A DNA stretch of 64,000 bases. Origin: Hyalangium versicolor. GTDB taxonomy: Bacteria > Myxococcota > Myxococcia > Myxococcales > Myxococcaceae. The stretch is from contig NZ_JAHXBF010000001.1 of assembly GCF_020103695.1 (NCBI RefSeq), positions 911,607 to 975,606 of the forward strand, written 5' to 3'. The stretch's first letter is position 1. Each line of letters opens with the position of its first letter. The translations under genes and the position numbers were made by a program. Below the pieces are notes generated by a model, which was not told the origin of the DNA, did no database searches, and saw only the letters and a program-made list of their open reading frames with translations. Shown here one piece after another: positions 16,708 through 23,636 of this stretch.

Positions 16708-18795
16708 ATGAGCACATACCTGGGTTTCGCACTGCTGCGCCTGAGGCGAGGATATGGAGTGCTGGTGAGCGCGGTGTTGTGGGCGGCCAGTTGCGCCACC
16801 ACGCCTGAACTGCTCAGCCCAACAGGCAGCTACCTCCAGGGGGCAGGGCCGGCGCTGGGGCTGGAGATCGATTGGCAGGAAGCCGGAAGCAATGCCGCAT
16901 GGGCTCCCAGCCAGCACGCCTTGCCCTCTGACTGGCCAGAGGAGGCCTCCAGCGATGAGGAACTGCTGGAGCCATTTCTGGCCTGTCCTTCGACCGCCCA
17001 CTTCCTCGCGTTGCAGCGCCGCGTGGATATGGCGCGAGTGGTGGAGAGCCTGGGGAACTGGGGCGCGGTGCGGCTGGGAGCACAGGGGCCGTTGGTAGAT
17101 GCGACAGCCTCGCGAGTGCTCACCAGCAAGAGGGCCGCCTTCCTGGTGGAAGCCACGGCGGACTACGGGGCGTACTCGCAGATATTCGCCCTCTTCATCA
17201 TCCACACGGCCTACGACGATGAGTTGGATGCTCTGCTCCGGCTGCTGGCGCGGGACAAGCAGTTGGGGCAGACGCTGGGGCAGATGGATTCGGTGCGCAG
17301 GGAGCTGGCGCGCCGTGGGCTGAAGCTCGCGGACTACCCCGAGCGCGGCGAGCGCGCCGGAGACGTGAGGAGGGGCCTGGAGCAAGCGGCCCGAGACGCG
17401 CTCAACAGCAGCCTGTCGAGTGATGGTGCGCGTTACCTCCGCATGACCGGGCAGCTCCAGCAAATGCCTCCGGTCTACCAGCAGGCTCAGGCAGACCTGG
17501 AACGAGAGCTGATGCGCGAGCACTACTCCCCTGCCGGCGCGGCGCTGGGGAGCTTCGACCATCTGACGTTCGGAGTGCCGCTGGGCGTCTACCACCTCGT
17601 GGCAGGCACGGCGCACGGGGTGAAGGAGCTGACACAGGGACAGTACGAGCAGGCCACGCGAGAGCTGGCACCCGCAGCGCTGCTGGTGGCGCTGTACGCC
17701 GGAGGCAAGGGGATTCGGTATCTGGCCGAGGCAGAACGGGCACGACTGCGGCTCTCGGTACCAGAGGTGCGGCTGGAGGCACTCAAGCAGGTGGCGTGGC
17801 AGGTGGGGGAACGGCTGGGCCTGGATGGGTTGGCGGAGCTGGCACGCTACATTCGCGCCAGCCGTGAAGCCGCGGTGTTCGTGGGAGCGGGAGGAGAACC
17901 TGCAGCCGTCGCGCTGTACGAGGCGCGGGGCAATCTGGCGCGAGCACAAGCCTGGTTGTCCGAGGCCCGGCCCGAGCGTACGGGAGCCGCGGAACCCAGC
18001 ATTGCCACGGGAAGGACCCTGGGGGCGGTGCGTTCGCTGATAGATGAGGCGGCCGGCTACAGCCTGGAAGTGGTGGAAGCCAAGCTCGGGCAGGCGGAGT
18101 TGGAAGCTCCGGGGCCTCGCTTGCCAGCGAACGTGGCGCTGCTGCAGAAGTTACGCTCCACGCTGTCCTCGCCACCGCCAGGCGTTCCGGAAGGCTCCAC
18201 GCTGTGGAGCGAGTACGTCTCCTACCGGCAACAGCGGTTGGCGGCGCTGGAGCAGGGGAGGGCTGCAGCGGGGCCCCTGAGATGGGCGGCATATGAGCAG
18301 ATGCGCGGGGCTTTCGCCCGAGGGCTGGCCTTCGAGCGCGCCATGGTGTCCGTGCTGCGTGCGGACGCGGCCCTCCCGTTGGAGCAGCGCCACTGGCTCA
18401 AGTCCTTCCGCCAGCCGCGCATCGAAGTCCACGTGGGCATGACGAAGCCGGGCGTCCCCGGCGTGCGCTTCGCGGACGTGCTCGTCATCGAGCAGGTCCC
18501 CCCGGCTGGCCAGCCTGCCCGAGTGGAGACCTTCAGCTTCAAGAGCCGCAACCTTGCGGTGCTCCAGGACGAAGCGCTGAGGTTACAGATGGGGGCTGAT
18601 GCGCTCGCCGCTGTGGACTATTACGGAGGAACGGTGGACATCCGGCGGCCTTCCCTCGAGCGTCGTGCTCAGGTGCGGCGCGTCCGCCTCATCTACGAAG
18701 GTGGCAAGCTCTTGCCCAGGCAACTGCAGCAACTGGAGCAAGTCATGGAGGCTGTCGAGCGGCAAGTCCAGGGAGTGGAGGTGCTCATCCAATGA
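16708..18795 (+). CDS. lipoprotein with C-terminal candidate REase-fold toxin domain
   Basis: 695 residues. The N-terminus has a signal sequence ending in lipobox WAASC, so the protein is probably a lipoprotein. The middle part is Ala-rich and helical, with a short hydrophobic segment near residues 290-335. The last about 150 residues look like a restriction-endonuclease fold: RFADVLVIE (D590) followed by VETFSFKSRN (E607, K612) fits a PD-(D/E)xK-type site and resembles the Tox-REase-5 class. The next gene overlaps by ATGA and looks like an immunity gene. Architecture and pairing recall the SitA lipoprotein toxins that myxobacteria exchange by outer-membrane exchange; that link is inference. 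A good ribosome-binding site (GGAGGGG) precedes the ATG. Confidence 0.7.
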   Translation: MSTYLGFALLRLRRGYGVLVSAVLWAASCATTPELLSPTGSYLQGAGPALGLEIDWQEAGSNAAWAPSQHALPSDWPEEASSDEELLEPFLACPSTAHFLALQRRVDMARVVESLGNWGAVRLGAQGPLVDATASRVLTSKRAAFLVEATADYGAYSQIFALFIIHTAYDDELDALLRLLARDKQLGQTLGQMDSVRRELARRGLKLADYPERGERAGDVRRGLEQAARDALNSSLSSDGARYLRMTGQLQQMPPVYQQAQADLERELMREHYSPAGAALGSFDHLTFGVPLGVYHLVAGTAHGVKELTQGQYEQATRELAPAALLVALYAGGKGIRYLAEAERARLRLSVPEVRLEALKQVAWQVGERLGLDGLAELARYIRASREAAVFVGAGGEPAAVALYEARGNLARAQAWLSEARPERTGAAEPSIATGRTLGAVRSLIDEAAGYSLEVVEAKLGQAELEAPGPRLPANVALLQKLRSTLSSPPPGVPEGSTLWSEYVSYRQQRLAALEQGRAAAGPLRWAAYEQMRGAFARGLAFERAMVSVLRADAALPLEQRHWLKSFRQPRIEVHVGMTKPGVPGVRFADVLVIEQVPPAGQPARVETFSFKSRNLAVLQDEALRLQMGADALAAVDYYGGTVDIRRPSLERRAQVRRVRLIYEGGKLLPRQLQQLEQVMEAVERQVQGVEVLIQ

Positions 18796-20132
18796 AGTTG
18801 CTGACGCTGCAGGACTTGAATACCGAGGACAGCCTCTCCCTCTACTTCAAAGGGAGCTTCCATCCAGAGATGGAACTGCCACGTGTGCTGGAGCCTTTTT
18901 TCCAGGCACTCGAGGACCATGCGGGCGAGTGGATGCCGCAACTGGTGAATGGAAAGCGGCGGCGCAACTACTCTCGATCGGCCGTTTGGAAGGCACTGGA
19001 AGAGCGGCAGGATCGAATCGGCCCGATCATCGGCCTCTATCGGGCCACAGCGCCTGCGGTGTCACTGACACTCGAACTCGCGCTCCAACCGCGCCCCCGC
19101 CAATTGTGGGTCAGCTTGGCTGTGCAGCCACTCACCTTCTTTTCGGAGACGAAGCGTTGCCACCAGTTCGTGGACATGGTGCGCGACTGGGCCTCACATT
19201 ACCCGGGCTCTTATACGTCAGCCCACAGCTCCGCCGACGCGCAGTTGGCGGATGCTCCCTACTACGGGCGCGACAGGGAGAGCGCCCGGAGCGATGGTTT
19301 CGACAAGATCTACGAGGTGTGTTGGCTCAACGTCTTCGGTCCACAGTTGGTGGAGACGGTGGGCCGCGAGCGCATGCTGTCCACCCCGGCCCACCGCGTG
19401 GAAGAACTACCCGACGGCTCGGTGCTGCTGGTGACCTGGCCCACCGCCGCGGATTTCACCCGTGAAGAAGCACGCCAGGCCCAGGCCCGCGCGCTGGTGC
19501 ACCTGCGTCCAGAGCTCGACTACGACACCGTGGTGCGCGCGCTGCGTGAGCGCAACGCCGCCCTTGTTCCCGTAGAGCCTCGATTTCACCCGGACGTGGC
19601 GCCCCTGCTGTCGCGGATGCTGGACACCGAGGCCATCAGCCAGCGCCAGCGCCGGATTGCGGAGCTCAACGCCTACCACCCTCCGGAGCCAGAGGAATGG
19701 CTCCCAGCCGATGCGGCCCTGCCCTCGGACGTGCCGGATGTAAAGGCAGCGCTAGAGCACTACTCTCTGCTCGCTGAATACCTGGTGGCGCTCTTCCACA
19801 CCCAGGTGCCTTCCGTCTTCGATGAAACTCCCGAGTCCCTTACTGACGTGGACTTCCAGTTCTGGGTCGAGAGCTTTCCGGAAATCTTCGAGCGGCAGAA
19901 CATCGACCAGCGAGCAATACCCACCGTGGGGGCCTACCTGGGCCAGGTCCTCGTGCGCCGCCTGGGCGGGCAGTGGATCCCCCGCAGGAAGCTGGAGGAG
20001 ACGCAAGTGCGGGTCGGACAGCGGGTGTGGCTGCCCTTCGTGCGTGCCCACAAGTACATGCGCTCGTGCCAGTCGCTGGTGGATTTCTCGCTCACCCAGT
20101 TGTACCGCGTGGCCGAGCGGCACCGAAGCTGA
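18792..20132 (+). CDS. probable immunity protein of the adjacent toxin
   Basis: 446 residues, cytoplasmic, overlapping the toxin-like gene as ATGA, which is the usual layout of toxin-immunity pairs. The N-terminal about 220 residues (starting MKLLTLQDLNTEDSLSLYF; later RATAPAVSLTLELAL and WLNVFGPQLVE) look like the Imm52 type, which is known to accompany Tox-REase-5 toxins. The C-terminal half (about 230-446) is a separate region that I do not recognise, making the protein longer than a simple immunity protein. Function assigned mainly from context. Confidence 0.6.
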   Translation: MKLLTLQDLNTEDSLSLYFKGSFHPEMELPRVLEPFFQALEDHAGEWMPQLVNGKRRRNYSRSAVWKALEERQDRIGPIIGLYRATAPAVSLTLELALQPRPRQLWVSLAVQPLTFFSETKRCHQFVDMVRDWASHYPGSYTSAHSSADAQLADAPYYGRDRESARSDGFDKIYEVCWLNVFGPQLVETVGRERMLSTPAHRVEELPDGSVLLVTWPTAADFTREEARQAQARALVHLRPELDYDTVVRALRERNAALVPVEPRFHPDVAPLLSRMLDTEAISQRQRRIAELNAYHPPEPEEWLPADAALPSDVPDVKAALEHYSLLAEYLVALFHTQVPSVFDETPESLTDVDFQFWVESFPEIFERQNIDQRAIPTVGAYLGQVLVRRLGGQWIPRRKLEETQVRVGQRVWLPFVRAHKYMRSCQSLVDFSLTQLYRVAERHRS

Positions 20133-20174
20133 GCCTCGCTGTTCTCCGCGTGAGCCTCCCGGCACAATGGCGCC

Positions 20175-20759
20175 ATGTCCGAGACACGGCAGCGCCTCCT
20201 CAGAACCACGCTCATCCTCGCAGGCCTGGGGGCCACGCTGGGCTCCGCGCTCGATGGCATCCACTCGCACTTCGGAGCGTTGAGCTACACCAGCCCGTTC
20301 TTCGCTCAGGCCGCCTGGTGGGTCCCGCTGCTCTTTTCCGGAGCCTACGCAGGAGGCGTCGCGCGGCCGTGGCTCGGGCGAGATCCGGCTCCCATCCCCG
20401 CATGGAAGGCCGCTCTGGCCATGGGGCTCTTCATCGCGGCTTATTGGCTCACGGTCGCTCCCGGTTCCTGGATCGTCCGCTCCGCCATCCTCACTGGCAT
20501 CTTCGGGATCAGTTGGTGGATCTGTGATCGGACGGGAATCGGAATCGCTCTCGCGGTCATGACCGCCATCGTCGGGCCTTTTGTCGAGATCGTCCTCGTC
20601 CACGCGGGCACCTTCGTTCATCACGAGGTGCTCTTCCTCGGTATCCCAGGCTGGCTCCCATTCCTCTACCTCACCGCCGCTGTGGGACTTGGCAGCCTCG
20701 GCCGATGGCTCGCTCAGCAAGGAGGCGAGCCCTCCTTGAGCACTGCCCGAGAGGGATGA
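20175..20759 (+). CDS. INSIG-like polytopic membrane protein
   Basis: 194 residues with about six hydrophobic segments. Landmarks of the eukaryotic INSIG family (ER retention partners of SCAP and HMG-CoA reductase) are recognisable in order: AAWWVPLLFSG, then SWWICDRTGIGIALAV, then EIVLVHAGTF, then GIPGWLPFLYL and GSLGRWLAQ. These match AWWVPP, LWWTFDRSRSGFGL, LLVYNGVY, SWLPCIFF and GNIGRQLA of INSIG-2 as I recall it. Bacterial INSIG homologues are known but rare. Role unknown; some myxobacteria make sterols, so sterol or lipid binding is a reasonable guess. A single gene, 42 bases after the immunity gene. Confidence 0.72.
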   Translation: MSETRQRLLRTTLILAGLGATLGSALDGIHSHFGALSYTSPFFAQAAWWVPLLFSGAYAGGVARPWLGRDPAPIPAWKAALAMGLFIAAYWLTVAPGSWIVRSAILTGIFGISWWICDRTGIGIALAVMTAIVGPFVEIVLVHAGTFVHHEVLFLGIPGWLPFLYLTAAVGLGSLGRWLAQQGGEPSLSTAREG

Positions 20760-21016
20760 GTCGCTGGACAGCGAGCCGGTTGCTCGCGTCCTCGCTGCCA
20801 GATTGTCCGCTCTCGAAGCGGCTCATCCCACGAATGACACGACAGCGCGGTGTCTCTGCCGCGCGCGGTTGCGGGACGCAGCACAAGGCTGCGTAACTGC
20901 ACGGCATTTCAGAAGGGCTCCTGGAGGCTCGGTGTCAGTTCAGCGTTCGCGACGCTGGCCCACGCTTTGAAGTGTGAGTCAGCGCGTGCGTTGGGCACGC
21001 CTTCAGGAGACACCCC

Positions 21017-21130
21017 ATGTTCAGCTCTGAGATCAAGAACGACAGCAACCCCTTCTTCATCATGTGCTCTGTCATCGCCGTCTACGTCATCGGCAGCGCG
21101 GCCCTGATCATCGACTTCATCCATCCATGA
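21017..21130 (+). CDS. 37-residue single-pass membrane protein
   Basis: A short frame with ATG at 21017, AGGAG 7-11 bases upstream and stop at 21128. The sequence MFSSEIKNDSNPFFI is followed by a hydrophobic helix (MCSVIAVYVIGSAALII) and DFIHP. One membrane span with a short polar N-terminus. I do not recognise a family. The good ribosome-binding site, sensible composition and an inverted repeat 26 bases downstream support a real gene; it is too short for standard gene callers. Confidence 0.55.
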   Translation: MFSSEIKNDSNPFFIMCSVIAVYVIGSAALIIDFIHP

Positions 21131-21155
21131 GCCGCTCCCATTGCGCGGAAGAGAC

Positions 21156-21194
21156 GACGCGCCGCTGCGGTGTGTGAGTCCCCGGCGGCGCGTC
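21156..21194 (+). terminator. strong hairpin without T-tract after the small membrane gene
   Basis: Perfect 10-bp inverted repeat GACGCGCCGC (21156-21165) / GCGGCGCGTC (21185-21194), 19-base loop, no run of T after it. Probably a terminator of GC-rich type or a stabilising 3' hairpin. Confidence 0.45.
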
Positions 21195-21423
21195 GAAACG
21201 GCGGAGCTTCGTTCCGCTATCCTCAGAGGTTGAGTCGCGTTCTTCACTCCTGGCGCAGCAGGCTCGAAACGCCGCGCGCCGGATCGCCCGCCTCCGAGAA
21301 GTGACGTCCCAGCTCCGAACAGCCCCGCACTGCCTCCATTCGGAGGGCAGGGGAGCAGTTCCCGCATATAAGGATGCGGGACCGCTCCCCGTACCCCCGG
21401 CTCGGACTCCTCAGAGGGCGCTT

Positions 21424-21455
21424 GCGAAGTGTCCGTTTCTGGGACGACACTTCGC
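21424..21455. promoter_or_regulatory. 10-bp dyad, candidate activator-binding site
   Basis: GCGAAGTGTC (21424-21433) and GACACTTCGC (21446-21455) are perfect inverted repeats around a 12-base centre, with a nested GTCC/GGAC pair. It lies about 85 bases upstream of a sigma54-like promoter and in front of an operon whose last two genes encode an NtrC-type activator and its kinase. This is the expected place for an upstream activating sequence. Confidence 0.5.
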
Positions 21456-21529
21456 GCAATCGGGCAGCGCCCGCGCGGCACGGAGCGCAATCTCCAGGAA
21501 TTCCAAAGGGTTGGAACTCACTCCCGCGC

Positions 21530-21545
21530 TGGCACGGCCTTCGCT
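21530..21545 (+). promoter_or_regulatory. candidate sigma54 (-24/-12) promoter
   Basis: TGGCACGGCCTTCGCT matches TGGCAC-N5-TTGCT with one mismatch (TCGC for TTGC) and keeps the exact GG-N10-GC spacing. The predicted transcript start (about 21556) is only three bases before the preferred GTG start at 21559, which would make the message almost leaderless, so this is tentative. Confidence 0.35.
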
Positions 21546-21558
21546 CAGGTCTCCTGCC

Positions 21559-22803
21559 GTGGACATCCCTCGGACTCGCAAACCCAACCGCAAGCCCCTC
21601 ATCTACGGATCCATCGGAGTGCTCGCGCTCGTGGGCGTGACGCTGGGCCTCTCCCAGCTTCGTGCCGCCGCCCCCACCGTGGAGCGAGGCAGCGTCTGGA
21701 TGGATACGGTGAAGCGCGGCCCCATGCTCCGCCAGGTGAAGGGCGCCGGCACGCTCGTTCCCGAATACATCCGCTGGCTCACCGCTGACACGGCCGGCCG
21801 CGTCGAGCGCATCCACGTGCGCCCCGGTGCACCCGTGCAGCCAGACACGCTCCTGCTCGAGCTCTCCAATCCGGACGTGCAGCTGCAGGCGCTCGAGGCC
21901 GATCGCCAGCTGGCCAGCGCCGAGGCCGAGCTCATCGCCCTGCGCACCGAGCTGGAGACGCAGCGGATCTCCCAGGAGGCCGCCATCGCCACCCTGGATG
22001 CCGAGTCCGCCAACGCCGGCCGCCAGGCCCAGGCCACCGTGGCGCTGCTGGACCGCGCCTACGTGCCCACGCTGGAGGCCCAGCAGTCCAAGGAGCGCGC
22101 CGGGGAGCTGAGCGTGCGCCTGGAGCTGGAGCGCAAGCGCTTGGCCGTGATCCAGGCCAGCACGCGCGAGCAGCTCGCGGCGCAGCAGGGACAGATCGAG
22201 CGATTGAAAGCGGTCGCCCGGTTCCGGCGTACACAGGTGGAGTCGATGCAGGTGAAGGCGGGCGAGGCAGGCGTGCTGACGGAGCTGCCGCTGGAGCTGG
22301 GGCAGTGGGTGACGCCGGGAACGGTGCTGGCCAAGGTGGTGAAGCCCGAGCGGCTGAAGGCGGAGCTGCGCATCGCCGAGACGCAGGCGCGAGACATCCA
22401 GGTGGGGCAGAAGGCGCAGGTCGACACGCGCAACGGGGTGGTGGAGGGCACGGTGGCTCGAGTGGCTCCGGCGGCCAGCCAGGGCACGGTGCGCGTGGAG
22501 GTGACGCTGCCGGACACGCTGCCCAAGGGCGCGCGGCCGGATCTCACGGTGGAGGGGACGGTGGAGCTGGAGCGGTTGGGGGATGTGCTGTCCGTGGGGC
22601 GGCCCGCGGGCGCGCAGCCGAACTCCACGGTGTCGCTCTTCCGGGTGATGCCGGGCAGCGACGAGGCCGTGCGCGTTCCGGTGCAGCTTGGCCGGGGCTC
22701 GGTGAATGCCATTGAAGTGGTGCAGGGACTTACCGAGGGAGATCAGGTGGTCCTCTCGGACATGACCGCGTGGGACGCGGTGGATCGAGTGAGAGTGCGA
22801 TGA
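21559..22803 (+). CDS. MacA-like periplasmic adaptor (membrane fusion protein)
   Basis: About 414 residues from GTG 21559 (VDIPRTRKPNRK, then membrane helix PLIYGSIGVLALVGVTLGLS). The order is typical of HlyD/MacA: N-terminal beta strands and a lipoyl-like half (TADTAGRVERIHVRPGAPV), a long coiled coil (about 105-240), the second lipoyl half (VKAGEAGVLTELPLELGQW), and beta-barrel and membrane-proximal domains. It would link the inner-membrane ABC complex encoded downstream to an outer-membrane channel or extract substrate in the periplasm. It overlaps the ATPase gene by four bases. Confidence 0.85.
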   Translation: MDIPRTRKPNRKPLIYGSIGVLALVGVTLGLSQLRAAAPTVERGSVWMDTVKRGPMLRQVKGAGTLVPEYIRWLTADTAGRVERIHVRPGAPVQPDTLLLELSNPDVQLQALEADRQLASAEAELIALRTELETQRISQEAAIATLDAESANAGRQAQATVALLDRAYVPTLEAQQSKERAGELSVRLELERKRLAVIQASTREQLAAQQGQIERLKAVARFRRTQVESMQVKAGEAGVLTELPLELGQWVTPGTVLAKVVKPERLKAELRIAETQARDIQVGQKAQVDTRNGVVEGTVARVAPAASQGTVRVEVTLPDTLPKGARPDLTVEGTVELERLGDVLSVGRPAGAQPNSTVSLFRVMPGSDEAVRVPVQLGRGSVNAIEVVQGLTEGDQVVLSDMTAWDAVDRVRVR

Positions 22804-23564
22804 ACACGACGGTTCCGGAGAGCGCGAAGGCCGACAGCGTGGCGGTGACGGCGGCCAGTGCGGCGGAGGTGGTGCCCCAGAAGGCGCTCATCCAGTTGGA
22901 GGGAGTCACCAAGGTCTTCGAGACCGAGGAGGTGGAGACGCACGCCCTCGCGGACGTGCACCTCACGGTGCGGCCGGGCGAGTGGCTGTCCATCGTCGGC
23001 CCCTCCGGCTCTGGGAAGACGACGTTGCTGGCGGTGCTGGGGCTGCTGGACACGGCCAGCAAGGGCACCTACCTGCTGGACGGCAAGTCGGTGCTGGATC
23101 TGTCTCCCACGGAGCGCGCGCTGGTGCGCAACCGGCACATTGGCTTCATCTTCCAGAGCTTCAACCTGATTGGCGACCTGTCCGTCTTCGAGAACGTGGA
23201 GCTGCCGCTCACGTACCGGGGCATGCCGGCCGACGAGCGCAAGGCGCGGGTGGAGAAGGCGCTGGAGCGCGTGGGCATGAGCCATCGGGCGCGGCACATG
23301 CCGGGGCAGCTCTCGGGCGGTCAGCAGCAGCGCGTGGCGGTGGCCCGCGCGGTGGCTGGAGATCCGCTCATCCTCCTGGCGGACGAGCCCACCGGTAACC
23401 TGGACTCGAAGAACGGCGAGTCGGTGATGCAGTTGCTGTCCGAGCTGCACCAGGGTGGTGCCACGCTGATCATGGTGACGCACGATCCGGCCCAGGCGCG
23501 GCTGGGCACTCGCACGGTGAGCTTGTTCGACGGGCGTGTCGTGCAGGACGAGCGCTTGCGCTGA
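22800..23564 (+). CDS. MacB/LolD-type ABC transporter ATPase
   Basis: 254 residues starting at ATG 22800 within ATGA of the adaptor stop. Walker A GPSGSGKTT, Q-loop FIFQSFNLIG, signature LSGGQQQRVAVAR, Walker [13 protein letters not shown] and switch His VTHD are intact. An Ala/Val-rich N-terminal extension of about 35 residues precedes the domain. The FQSFNL and DEPTGNLD wording places it with MacB/LolD/FtsE ATPases, which drive mechanotransmission rather than transport through the membrane. It should pair with the permeases downstream. Confidence 0.92.
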   Translation: MNTTVPESAKADSVAVTAASAAEVVPQKALIQLEGVTKVFETEEVETHALADVHLTVRPGEWLSIVGPSGSGKTTLLAVLGLLDTASKGTYLLDGKSVLDLSPTERALVRNRHIGFIFQSFNLIGDLSVFENVELPLTYRGMPADERKARVEKALERVGMSHRARHMPGQLSGGQQQRVAVARAVAGDPLILLADEPTGNLDSKNGESVMQLLSELHQGGATLIMVTHDPAQARLGTRTVSLFDGRVVQDERLR

Positions 23565-23636
23565 GTCTCGGCTCCCTCGACAGGGGGCGGAGGGGATGGC
23601 TTCGGGCGAGCACCCAGGCCTCATTCGAGGAGCCTT

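Larger units (their letters stand above)
21131..21558. other. 428-base non-coding region upstream of the efflux operon
   Basis: No convincing gene seen. The adaptor frame is open back to 21301, but this part lacks family similarity. The region holds the hairpin at 21156-21194, a 10-bp dyad at 21424-21455 and a sigma54-like element at 21530-21545, so it is probably the control region of the transport operon. Confidence 0.5.
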
